64,000 nt of DNA from Acidobacteriota bacterium (GTDB lineage Bacteria; Acidobacteriota; JAAYUB01): NCBI GenBank assembly GCA_018001935.1, contig JAGNHB010000016.1, positions 1-64,000 of the forward strand, written 5' to 3'. Under the pieces are notes generated by a model. The model saw only the letters and a program-made list of their open reading frames with translations, was not told where the DNA came from and did no database searches. Position 1 is the first letter of the stretch; every line of letters starts with the position of its first letter. Below are positions 44,113 through 52,267 of this stretch, in pieces. The translations under genes were made by a program, and so were the position numbers.

Positions 44113-45195
44113 ATGGGGATGAAACGCTCGGCATCAGGGGGCGAGTTGGCCTGGAAGCGTAAACCCAAAATCCCGAAGGACAAAGGCAGATCACCCGGTC
44201 GGGATGCCCCCCCGGCCCCCTGGCCGGGCGATCACGGGCGGCCGGGCGATTCCCTGGTGCTGATCACCGGGCCGCCGCGGAGCGGGACGACCTTCCTCAC
44301 CCGCTCCCTGGGCGAACAGCCCACCCTCCGCGCCCTCATCGACGACGCGGTCTACGAGCGCTGGTCGCTCTACTACTACCCGACCCGGACCGGCCTGGCG
44401 GCCGACCTCCGGCGGGGCGCCATCGAGGCGGAGGATGCGCGGGACTGCCTGATGGCCGACCTCGTCTCGGGCGACACCCTCCGCGGCGTGGCCGCATCCC
44501 CGCACACGGCGGGGTACCCCCGCTCTTCCCCCCCCCGGCGGCCCGACGGGACCGCCGACCCCCGGGACGCCCGCCTGGACCGCCGGGACATCCCCCTGGC
44601 GGAAATCCCCTGGGGTACGCGGTTCATCCTCAAGTCCCCCGAGTTGTCCTTCGTCATGCCGGCCATGGCGGACGCCCTGCCCGGCGTCCGCTGGATCGCC
44701 GTGGTCCGCCCCCTGGAGGAGATCGCCGAGTCGATGTACCGGAAGGGAAACTCCGTCCAGCGGCCCGTGTTTCACCGGCGATGGGCGTCGGAGCGGGACG
44801 CGGAGGGAAGGCCGGCGCCTTTCCCCGGCATTCCCGACGCCTGGGCCGACCGGTGGCGCTCCGGCGCGCCCGCCGACTGGTGCGCCCTGGCCGCCGCCGC
44901 CTACGTCCGGGCCCTGGCGGACACGCTGCCCGGCCTCCCCGCCGGGACCTGGCACCTGCACGACCACGCCCGCCTCCGCCGCGAACCCTCGTCGACCCTG
45001 GGCGCCCTGGCCGCCTTCCTGGGGATCGCGGAACCGCCGCTGGCCTGGGTGGCCCTCTCCATCAAGGCCGGGGTCCCCCAACCGCCCCCCGAGATCGTGG
45101 AAGCCTGCCGCCGGGTGCGGTCGGACCCCCAGACGGGTGAGGCGTTCGACCGCCTGGAAACCCTTTCCCGGAAGGCCCTGGAAGGTAGCGCATGA
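44113..45195 (+). CDS. Sulfotransferase (glycan locus, plus-strand run)
   Basis: A 360-residue PAPS-dependent sulfotransferase. GPPRSGTTFLTRSLGEQP at ~53-70 is the 5'-phosphosulfate loop. FILKSPELSFVMPAM and VRWIAVVRPLEEIAESMYRK at ~175-215 correspond to the 3'-phosphate binding region and its Arg/Ser. It starts a run of five genes on the plus strand. The precise start (44113 or 44119) is not settled because neither has a strong ribosome site. The stop overlaps the next start as ATGA. It probably sulfates a sugar or peptide acceptor made by the same locus. Confidence 0.8.
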   Translation: MGMKRSASGGELAWKRKPKIPKDKGRSPGRDAPPAPWPGDHGRPGDSLVLITGPPRSGTTFLTRSLGEQPTLRALIDDAVYERWSLYYYPTRTGLAADLRRGAIEAEDARDCLMADLVSGDTLRGVAASPHTAGYPRSSPPRRPDGTADPRDARLDRRDIPLAEIPWGTRFILKSPELSFVMPAMADALPGVRWIAVVRPLEEIAESMYRKGNSVQRPVFHRRWASERDAEGRPAPFPGIPDAWADRWRSGAPADWCALAAAAYVRALADTLPGLPAGTWHLHDHARLRREPSSTLGALAAFLGIAEPPLAWVALSIKAGVPQPPPEIVEACRRVRSDPQTGEAFDRLETLSRKALEGSA

Positions 45196-46193
45196 GGGTC
45201 TGCTTCACCACGGTCAACCGGTGCCGCCCCCTGCCCGAGGGGGGGGAGATCGTCCTCCTCGACTGGCGGACGAAGAAAACGCTGGCCCGGCGCCCCCTTC
45301 AACCCTCCGACCCGGACATCGCCGACGACCCCAACCCGCGGGGCAACACCCGGGGGGGCAAGGGGGTCGTGCGGGTGGGGGACCGACTGCTGGCGGGGAC
45401 CTACCACAGCCTGCTCTGGTTCGACCTGCGCCTGCGCCCCCTCGGCCGCGTCACGCACCCTCTCCTCGCGGGCGTCCACGAAATCTGCCGGGTACCCGCC
45501 GGCACCTGGGTGGCCGCCACGGCCCTGGACGGGGCCCTGCTCCTCGCGGACGACGGACGCCTCCTGGACGCCTGGTGGCCCCGGGAGGACCCCCTCCTGC
45601 AGAAGCGGTTCGGGCTCTCCCCTCTCCCCTTCGACAGGGAGGCCGACAACCGGCTCCGGTTCCTGGGAAAGGTCCCGGCCGAGGACCCCTCCCACACCCA
45701 CCTGAACGCCGTCGTCACCGACCCGTCCACGGGGGAGGTCTACGCCCTCCTCAACCGCTTCGGCGCACTGGTCCGTTTCCGGCCTTCCACGGTGGTGACG
45801 GTGGAGCACCCGCGTCTGAAGGGAAGCCACAGCCCCCGCATACTCACGGGCGGGCGCGTCCTGGTCGGGGAGACCGTCCACTGCAGCCTGGTGGAGTTCG
45901 ACCTGGCCGAGGGGCGGCCGGCACGGTCCCTTCGCCTGTCGGACTTCCCCCCCGTGGCGGAGCGGCTCGCTGCCCACCCCGACCGTCCCTTCAACCGGAG
46001 CGGGTTCGTCCGGGGTCTGGACGTGTTGGGCGCCGACCACGTCCTGGTGGGAATGGCGCCCGCCTCCCTGCTGGAAGTCGATCTCGCCCGGGGGGAACTC
46101 CTCGCCATCCACCCCTTCGGGAACGACGTCAGCGAGACCGTTCACGGGCTCTGCGCCTGGGACCCCACGACCCTCTACCCGATCCCGGCGTGA
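45192..46193 (+). CDS. Beta-propeller-like protein of the sulfation locus
   Basis: A 333-residue protein with repeating strand patterns (LLAGTYHSLLWFDLRLRPLG, CRVPAGTWVAATALDGALLL, VYALLNRFGALVRFRP, HVLVGMAPASLLEVDL) typical of bladed propellers. Histidines and acids at HEIC, THLNAVVTDP and GETVHCSLVEFD may form a binding site. It resembles the DUF4915/TIGR03032 type sometimes found beside glycan and TPR genes, but that is a resemblance only. The start overlaps the sulfotransferase stop (ATGA), and the next gene begins 7 bases after its stop. Confidence 0.55.
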   Translation: MRVCFTTVNRCRPLPEGGEIVLLDWRTKKTLARRPLQPSDPDIADDPNPRGNTRGGKGVVRVGDRLLAGTYHSLLWFDLRLRPLGRVTHPLLAGVHEICRVPAGTWVAATALDGALLLADDGRLLDAWWPREDPLLQKRFGLSPLPFDREADNRLRFLGKVPAEDPSHTHLNAVVTDPSTGEVYALLNRFGALVRFRPSTVVTVEHPRLKGSHSPRILTGGRVLVGETVHCSLVEFDLAEGRPARSLRLSDFPPVAERLAAHPDRPFNRSGFVRGLDVLGADHVLVGMAPASLLEVDLARGELLAIHPFGNDVSETVHGLCAWDPTTLYPIPA

Positions 46194-46200
46194 GGCGTCC

Positions 46201-47133
46201 GTGAGCGACCCGGCCCTTCCCCCGCCCCTGCCCCCCGAGCCGGTCTTCGTGGTGGGATACCCCCGCTCGGGAACCACGCTGCTCCAGGCCATGCTGGCGG
46301 CGCAGCCCGGGGTCGTCTCCTTCCCGGAAACCCACTTTTTCGGCCCGGTCTCCCGACACCTGAGGCTGTCGGCGGAAGGGGCCGTCCTCCCGGAATGTCT
46401 CGGGGCCGTCCTGGAGAAAGGGGGCCTCAAGACCGGCCTCCCGGTGACGCCCCCGGAGGCCGAAGCGCTCGCCGCCCTGGCGCAGGCGGGCCGGCTCACC
46501 GAGAAGGGACTCTTCGAGTGGTTCGTCCACCGATTCCTCCGGGCGGCCGGCCACCCGGACGCCCCCCGAACGCCCTTCCGCTGGCTGGAGAAGACGCCGG
46601 GGCACGTGTTCCGGATGGCCCGCATCGTGACCCTCTACCCCGACGCCCGCTTCGTGCACATCGTCCGTCACCCCCTCCCGGCGGTCCTGTCCCGGAAACG
46701 CCACTTCCCCGGCGACCACGACAAGCCCTACAGCCGGCTGGCCGACCGCTGGCGGGAAGCGGTGGAGGCCGCCGCGGCCTTCGAGGCTTCCCGCCCCGAG
46801 AGGGTGCGGACCGTGCGCTACGAGCAACTGGCCGCCGACCCCCGGGGGGTGGTGGAAACACTCGCCGACTGGCTCGGCCTGGCGCTCGACCCGGCCTGGA
46901 TGGAAAAGCGGCGGGAGCTTTGCCCCACCATCGCCCACGACTGGGAAACCTGGAAAGACAGCGTCGCGGGGCCCCTGCGGAACACGAACGCCGCCTCGGT
47001 GAAGGCCGGCCCCCTGCGGGAACGGCTGCGGATCCAGTACCGGCTCCGCAAACCCATGGCGGCGTGGGGCTACCGGCCCTTCTCGCCGTTCCTCCAGGCG
47101 TGCTACAATGCGGGGAGAAGGCTGATAGGCTGA
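46201..47133 (+). CDS. Sulfotransferase
   Basis: A 310-residue PAPS-dependent sulfotransferase starting at GTG. VFVVGYPRSGTTLLQAMLAA at ~15-34 is the phosphosulfate loop, and ARFVHIVRHPLPAVLSRKRH at ~155-174 the 3'-phosphate region with conserved Arg and Ser. The C-terminal helices (VRTVRYEQLAADPRGVVETL, then ADWLGLAL) match the cofactor-shaping end of the family. The frame ends inside a heptanucleotide repeat array (47119-47165), so the last few residues are repeat-derived. Confidence 0.85.
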   Translation: MSDPALPPPLPPEPVFVVGYPRSGTTLLQAMLAAQPGVVSFPETHFFGPVSRHLRLSAEGAVLPECLGAVLEKGGLKTGLPVTPPEAEALAALAQAGRLTEKGLFEWFVHRFLRAAGHPDAPRTPFRWLEKTPGHVFRMARIVTLYPDARFVHIVRHPLPAVLSRKRHFPGDHDKPYSRLADRWREAVEAAAAFEASRPERVRTVRYEQLAADPRGVVETLADWLGLALDPAWMEKRRELCPTIAHDWETWKDSVAGPLRNTNAASVKAGPLRERLRIQYRLRKPMAAWGYRPFSPFLQACYNAGRRLIG

Positions 47134-47661
47134 AGACTGTTAGGCTGAAGGCTGTCAGGCTCAGAGGAGTGCAAGATCGATGACCCCGCGAAAAGCCCGG
47201 ATACGGATCTCACGAAGGCACGGAGGCACGGAGACGAATCATAAGGATTGTTGATTCTTTTGAATACGACTTGCATTTCTCCGTGCCTCCGTGCCTTTGC
47301 GAGAGAAACGGACAAGCCGGGGAGGGAAGCGCAAGCCCTTCGGACAAGGAAGACAGAAAGAGGAGCCGGGAGATGGCGTATGGCCTGTTCACGACGATCG
47401 GAGACGCCTCTTCTCCGTGCCTCCGTGCCTCGGTGAGAGCGATTCCGGAAGGATCTCTCGCGGAGCCCCGGAGGCGCGGAGGGGACGCAACCGGTGCAGC
47501 GCGCCCTGAACCGGGATATCTCCATCGCCCCGAACCCAGCCGCCGCCCCGAAAAATCGCCCCCGCGATCCTCCTGCTCGCTCTCTCAAAATCCCTGCCTT
47601 AAACCACCTCACAGCCTTCAGCCTATCAGCCTTCAGCCTAACAGCCTTCAGCCTAACAGCC
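47119..47661. repeat. Intergenic inverted heptad arrays with internal hairpins
   Basis: Bases 47119-47165 (AGGCTGA/AGACTGT-type 7-bp units) and 47611-47661 (CAGCCTT/CAGCCTA) are inverted arrays. Between them, 47208-47233 and 47278-47306 form an inverted pair (CACGGAGGCACGGAGA with TCTCCGTGCCTCCGTGCC), with a third copy at 47411-47440. No gene is present between 47134 and 47695. Confidence 0.75.
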
Positions 47662-47695
47662 TCCCGCCCCGCAACGCTCCCCCGGGGGGACGGCG

Positions 47696-48388
47696 ATGAG
47701 GCCCTACGACCCGGGGAAACCGCTGATCTCGCTCCACGTGCCCAAGTGCGCGGGGAACAGCCTGCGGCGCCAGCTCCGCGCGTGGTTCCGGGACCGCTTC
47801 CACGTGCACTACTTCCAGAGGAAACAGGCCCCGCCCGAGCGGCTCGTCCTCGGGCCCGGGGATTGCCTTCACGGCCACTTCAACAACGACGAGGGCTTCG
47901 GCGCCCTGCAGTACTATCCCGAGGTCGACCAGTTCGTCACCTTCCTTCGCCACCCCCTCGAGATGGCCGTTTCCGGCTACTTCTTCTGGAAGCGGAGGGG
48001 GCGGGCCAACCGGATCCGGCGGGGGGCGCTCGTGCCCGGCGACCCCGACAACGACTTCCGGGACATCCACCACTACTTCGCCGCCCGGGGCCGGTCGCCG
48101 CTCTTCCGCTACCTCCCCTTCGACTTCGCCGGGGACGACCCCGGCGCCATCCTGGACCGGCACTTCGTCTGCGTGGGGATCGTGGAGCACTTTGCCGCGT
48201 CGGTGGCGCTGCTCGGACGTTGCCTGGGGTTCCCCGCGTCGGTGGTGGAACACCTCAACCCCTCGCCCCGGGACGAGGCGCCCACCCCGGACGAGGCGAG
48301 ACGCTACGCGGCCGACAACCCCCTGGAATTCGAGGTTTACGCCCTCGCCCTGGAGCGGCTCCGGCGCGCCTGCGGGGAGGGGCCATGA
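47696..48388 (+). CDS. Sulfotransferase family 2-like protein
   Basis: A 230-residue protein. LISLHVPKCAGNSLRRQLRA at ~10-29 is the HVPKxxGxS motif of the carbohydrate sulfotransferase-2/heparan-2-O-sulfotransferase group. VDQFVTFLRHPLEMAVSGYF at ~80-99 is the second PAPS-binding block (LRxPxxxxxSxY). The ATG at 47696 is the sensible start after an intergenic repeat region. It overlaps the next gene by ATGA. Carbohydrate O-sulfation is the inferred activity. Confidence 0.85.
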   Translation: MRPYDPGKPLISLHVPKCAGNSLRRQLRAWFRDRFHVHYFQRKQAPPERLVLGPGDCLHGHFNNDEGFGALQYYPEVDQFVTFLRHPLEMAVSGYFFWKRRGRANRIRRGALVPGDPDNDFRDIHHYFAARGRSPLFRYLPFDFAGDDPGAILDRHFVCVGIVEHFAASVALLGRCLGFPASVVEHLNPSPRDEAPTPDEARRYAADNPLEFEVYALALERLRRACGEGP

Positions 48389-49566
48389 CGGATGCCGCCT
48401 TGCCCGGGCCCCGGGTAGTCTACTTCACCCGGTTCCGCCCGGACCCTTGCGGCGGGGGAGGGTCCCGCCGGGCCGCCCAGGCGGCGTCCCTGCTGGAAGA
48501 CTGGTCACCGTCGGTCCTGAGCAGCGCCCGGCTGGACGGCCTCCCGCCCGCGGTCGCCGAGCGCCTCCGGGCCGGCTTCAAGCGCCCGTGCGGAACGTGG
48601 GTGTCCCTCTCCGGGCTGCGGGGGTGGCAGGCCGCCCACCGGCCGTACGCGCGCCGCCAGGACCGGGTGTCCCGGCAGTGGGCCCGGCGCCTCGGGCGGG
48701 ACCTCCCGGCGGACCTCCTCCTCCTGGACGACCCCCTGTACTTCCCGGCCCTGGTCCGTCGGGCACAGCGCCTGGGCATCCCCGCGGCGGCGGTCTGCCA
48801 CAACCAGGAAGGGTCCCTCGCCCACCAGGTCGCCCCGCGCGCCCTGCCCCGGATGGCCCGCCGCGAGTTCGACCTCTTCCGGCGCTGCAGCCTGGCGATA
48901 ACCATCGCCGCCGAGGACGCCGCGTGCCTGGAACGGGAAGGGGTTCGGGTGTTCTACTGGCCCTATTTCCCGGCCCCCGTCATCACCGCCCGGCTGGAAG
49001 CCGTCCGCCGGGCCCGCGGCGGGACCGTGCCCCGTGACGTCCTCCTCCTGGGGTCCTGCGCCAACGCGGCCACCCGCCGGGGCATCCTGGAAGCGGCCCG
49101 CTGGTGGGCCGAAGGGCCCGGCCGGGAAGGAGGCGACCGCCTCCGGGTAGCCGGGTTCGGGTCCGACCGCCACCTGGGGGACCTCGCGGGGCTCCCCGGC
49201 GTGGACCTGCTGGGCCCCCTCCCCGACGCGGGCCTGGATGCGCAGTTGACCACGGTGCGGGCCGCCCTCTGCCACCAGGCGGGGGGCGGCGGCGCATTGA
49301 CCCGGGTCGTGGAGTTCCTCCTGGCGGGGGTCCCGGTGATTGCTTCCCGCCAGGCGGCGCGTTCCTGGCACGGGACCCCCGGCGTGCTGGAGTACACGGC
49401 CCTGGACCACGTCCCCGCCGTGCTCGCTTCCCTGCGGGCATCCCCGCCGGTCGTCCCCGTGCCGGACCCGCCCGACCCTGCCCCGCTCCGCGACGCCCTG
49501 GCGGGCCTCCTGAGGTTCGTTTGCACGCGCCGTCCCGGCGCGGGGCAAGGCTCCCGGGAAACGTGA
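48385..49566 (+). CDS. Glycosyltransferase (GT4-like)
   Basis: A 393-residue GT-B type glycosyltransferase. The N-terminal half (VVYFTRFRPDPCGGGGSRRA) carries a glycine-rich loop as in GT4 acceptor domains. The C-terminal half has PRDVLLLGSCANAATRRGIL, LRVAGFGSDRHLGDLAGLPG, VDLLGPLPDAGLDAQLTTVR and GGALTRVVEFLLAGVPVIAS, where K/R-x(n)-E-x(7)-P-type contacts bind the nucleotide sugar. The start overlaps the sulfotransferase-2 stop. The last ~17 codons run through the inverted-repeat element at 49515-49636, so the native C-terminus was probably altered by insertion. Confidence 0.85.
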   Translation: MTDAALPGPRVVYFTRFRPDPCGGGGSRRAAQAASLLEDWSPSVLSSARLDGLPPAVAERLRAGFKRPCGTWVSLSGLRGWQAAHRPYARRQDRVSRQWARRLGRDLPADLLLLDDPLYFPALVRRAQRLGIPAAAVCHNQEGSLAHQVAPRALPRMARREFDLFRRCSLAITIAAEDAACLEREGVRVFYWPYFPAPVITARLEAVRRARGGTVPRDVLLLGSCANAATRRGILEAARWWAEGPGREGGDRLRVAGFGSDRHLGDLAGLPGVDLLGPLPDAGLDAQLTTVRAALCHQAGGGGALTRVVEFLLAGVPVIASRQAARSWHGTPGVLEYTALDHVPAVLASLRASPPVVPVPDPPDPAPLRDALAGLLRFVCTRRPGAGQGSRET

Positions 49567-49751
49567 GGGGGGAGGCGACTCCCCTCCCGTGGCTTCCAGT
49601 CATTCTGTCGTCCGCGTCGGGACGACGCGTACGAACCGCACCGTTCGCACGCGCCGTCCCGGCGCGGGGCAAGGCTCCCGGGAAACGTGAGGGGGAAGAC
49701 AACCCCACTTCCCGTCATTTCGTCGTCCGCGTCGGGACGACGCGTACGAAC
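49515..49751. repeat. Dispersed inverted-repeat element, tandem copies B and C
   Basis: Copy B (49515-49636) and copy C (49643-49751) each begin with GTTCG...GCACGCGCCGTCCCGG and end with CGCGTCGGGACGACGCG followed by TACGAAC. The arms are imperfect inverted repeats. The two copies are nearly identical to each other and differ from copy A at 43361-43488 mainly in the interior. They fill the gap between two convergent gene runs. Confidence 0.85.
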
Positions 49752-49771
49752 CGCACCGTACAGCCTTACCT

Positions 49772-50602
49772 TCAAAGGCCTTGCCGGAAACGGGACGGTT
49801 GCCTCCGGTAAAGCTCCTCCGCCAGGGGCGACAGGCCGCCGAGGCGTTCGCGGAGGCGGTCCAGCACCCGGTGCCCCTCCGCCAGGTTGAAGCGCCAGTA
49901 GTCGTCGAGCGCCTCGTCGCGCCAGGGACGGTCGTTGTTGATGTGGAACGTCAGGTGTGCGTCCTTCTCCAGGCGAAATCCGGGATCGAGGGAGGAAAGC
50001 GCCGCCACCACGGTCTTCCCGAAGCCGGCGACGCCGATCAGCAGCCTCCCGAAGTCCACGTCCGCCAGCAGGCCGCGGCGGAAGACGAAGCAGTCGTACC
50101 CGCGGTGCCGCTCCCCCGGCTGGGCGGCGAGCCACTCCAGGTCCCGGGCCTGGTCGGGGTCGGCCGCCACCGTCCGCCGGTTCACCACCGCCGAGTCCGC
50201 CCCCCCGGAGAGCCACCCTGCGACCGTGAGGTAGAAATCGGGCTGCAGGGCGATGTCCACGTTGGTGTAGACGAGGATGTCCGCAGGGGACCCCCCGTAA
50301 AGCCTGGCGAGAAGGTCGGCGAACAGGGGGAGCTTCCGGGGCACGCGGAAAGCGCCGATGTCCGCGCTGCTGAACGCGAGGTCCGGGGTGGGGGTGAAGC
50401 CGGACGGGACCCGCTCCCGGTCCTCCGGGTACTGGGCGCTCAGAAGGGTCACGGAGAGGCCCTCGGCGGCCGCGCGGTCCCGGGCGCGGCGCATGGACTC
50501 GAAGGTGACGGGCTGGGCGGCGTACAGGTCCGAGGCGGGGCCCACCCGCACCGGGTTGACGAGATGGGCGAACGACAAGGAGCGGGAGGGGGCCGGGCTC
50601 AC
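49772..50602 (-). CDS. Hypothetical protein of glycan locus, possible GT-A-like
   Basis: A 276-residue protein starting at GTG within GTGA overlapping the upstream stop. ADILVYTNVDIALQPDFYLT at ~105-124 looks like the core strand and acidic motif of a GT-A-type nucleotide-sugar binding fold, and GYDCFVFRRGLLADVDFGRL at ~168-187 could supply acceptor contacts. The evidence is fold-like only. It is the last gene of the six-gene minus-strand run. Confidence 0.5.
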   Translation of the reverse strand: MSPAPSRSLSFAHLVNPVRVGPASDLYAAQPVTFESMRRARDRAAAEGLSVTLLSAQYPEDRERVPSGFTPTPDLAFSSADIGAFRVPRKLPLFADLLARLYGGSPADILVYTNVDIALQPDFYLTVAGWLSGGADSAVVNRRTVAADPDQARDLEWLAAQPGERHRGYDCFVFRRGLLADVDFGRLLIGVAGFGKTVVAALSSLDPGFRLEKDAHLTFHINNDRPWRDEALDDYWRFNLAEGHRVLDRLRERLGGLSPLAEELYRRQPSRFRQGL

Positions 50603-51396
50603 AGGTATCCCAGGCGGCGCATCGTCGGGCCCGCAACGTCCAGGATGGCTTGGACATCGGCCTCGGGAAGCGAGGACCGGTGTTTTCCCACGCTCTCGGT
50701 GTGCACTCTGTCCAGTTTGAAGCCCGCGGGGTCCACGCCGAGCCACTCCCCCAGGTCGCGTGCCGCCGCCCCCGGTTCCCGGACGAGCCGCTCGTACCGC
50801 ACGGCGAGGACCTTCTCCGCGTTCCGCTCCATGATCTCCACCGCGTTTACCCACAGGGCGGCGATCTTGGCCGCGGTGTCGTATTTCACCGTCCAGGCCT
50901 TCCCCTTCCACTGCGTGTCGACCTTTTTCAGCACGGAGGCGGCCACGTCCCGGCAGTCCCGGTAAATCGCGGCGCACCTCACCGCCGGGTCCTCGGCCAG
51001 CTTGTCCAGTTCGAAGACGTAGCCCGGGTACTTGTCCCCCACCATCCGGGCCCGGGGAAAGAGCTTGCCCAGCACCCGCTCGACGTCGGCCGCCCGGACG
51101 CTCCCGACGCCGAGGCGGCGGATGCCCCGGAAGAAACGGAACAGGAAAAACCGGTTGGCCAACCTGTTCAAGGTCCGGTTGCGCCGGGTGACCGCACTGT
51201 CGCTGAAACGGACGAACGTGCGCCGGCTTTTCTGCCGGATGTGCACCTGAAGCTTCTCCAGGTATTCATCGGGCCTCAGGCCGATGTACTGGAAGGTCCC
51301 GAGTTCGAAGGTGAGGGAAATCTCGGGGTGGCTGTCGAGGAGTACGGCAAGAAGGGTCGTCCCCGACCGGGGGTGGCCGCATACCAGGGTAGCCAT
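50599..51396 (-). CDS. Sulfotransferase
   Basis: A 265-residue PAPS-dependent sulfotransferase. ATLVCGHPRSGTTLLAVLLD at ~2-21 is the phosphosulfate loop, and AAIYRDCRDVAASVLKKVDT at ~140-160 the second cofactor block. The ATG at 51396 has an excellent CAGGAGGTTGAC site lying inside the preceding gene's end. The stop overlaps the following GTG start (GTGA). Confidence 0.85.
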   Translation of the reverse strand: MATLVCGHPRSGTTLLAVLLDSHPEISLTFELGTFQYIGLRPDEYLEKLQVHIRQKSRRTFVRFSDSAVTRRNRTLNRLANRFFLFRFFRGIRRLGVGSVRAADVERVLGKLFPRARMVGDKYPGYVFELDKLAEDPAVRCAAIYRDCRDVAASVLKKVDTQWKGKAWTVKYDTAAKIAALWVNAVEIMERNAEKVLAVRYERLVREPGAAARDLGEWLGVDPAGFKLDRVHTESVGKHRSSLPEADVQAILDVAGPTMRRLGYL

Positions 51397-51397
51397 G

Positions 51398-52267
51398 TCA
51401 ACCTCCTGTTCGGCGCCGGCGGCCGGGGCGCAGCCACCAGAGCCGGTCCGACTCGTAACCCAGTTTCTCCAGGACGCCGAAGGCGATCCGGTGAAAAGCA
51501 TAGCGGTCCCGGAGCCCAAGTTCCGCGAGCCAGTCGCCCACCTGTCCCTTGCGGCGGAATCCGTCGGGGTCGGGCTTGAAGTTCCGGTCGAAGTCTGTCT
51601 TCTCGAGGATCCGTTCGAGGCGCTCCTCGTCCAGCGGGACACCCGCGAACGCGAACAGACGCCGGACGGACGTCTCCGGGTCCCCCCGGAGGTCTTCGTA
51701 GCGGACCTCGAGGAACCGGTCCCCGACGAGGGCCCCGTGGCGCCGGGCCACGTCCACCGCGTTGCACCAGAACCGCGCCGAGGCCCGGATCGACTTCCCG
51801 AAGGTCTCCCGCCACGCCGGCACCCAGGACCGGGTGGCGGCGCGGACCGAGACGCCCACGTCCCGGCCGTCCCGGAGGACGTGGATGAACCGGCAGCCGG
51901 GAAGGACCTCCTCGATGAGGGGGATGGCGTAGAGGTGGTTCGGGCTCTTCTCCGCCAGGAAGCGCTGCCCGTCGCCGATGGCCTCGGAGAGAATACGTTC
52001 CGCGGCGTCCCGGGCGACCGCCAGGACCCGCTCACGGGAAAGCAGCTTGCCCAGCCCCGAGTGCCCGGCCGGCCAGTGGGCGTCGGTGAAGAGGGCCCCG
52101 AGGCCGTTGGCGGGGGTGAAGAGCCAGGTCTCGTAGGCACCCGCCACCTCGGGGTGGGCGGTGAGGATGTCGTAGACCCAGGTGGTCCCCGAGCGGGCAG
52201 CGCCCACGACGAAAACGGGCGGCGCCGCCAGGCGGTCGAAACGGGAGGCGGGGGCCGGCGGGTTCAC
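51398..52267 (-). CDS. Sulfotransferase
   Basis: A 289-residue PAPS-dependent sulfotransferase starting at GTG (GTGA overlap with the ABC transporter stop). VFVVGAARSGTTWVYDILTA at ~18-37 is the phosphosulfate loop, FIHVLRDGRDVGVSVRAATR at ~127-146 the second block, and EVRYEDLRGDPETSVRRLFA at ~190-210 the C-terminal cofactor segment. There is one base between its stop and the next gene's ATG. Confidence 0.88.
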   Translation of the reverse strand: MNPPAPASRFDRLAAPPVFVVGAARSGTTWVYDILTAHPEVAGAYETWLFTPANGLGALFTDAHWPAGHSGLGKLLSRERVLAVARDAAERILSEAIGDGQRFLAEKSPNHLYAIPLIEEVLPGCRFIHVLRDGRDVGVSVRAATRSWVPAWRETFGKSIRASARFWCNAVDVARRHGALVGDRFLEVRYEDLRGDPETSVRRLFAFAGVPLDEERLERILEKTDFDRNFKPDPDGFRRKGQVGDWLAELGLRDRYAFHRIAFGVLEKLGYESDRLWWLRPGRRRRTGG

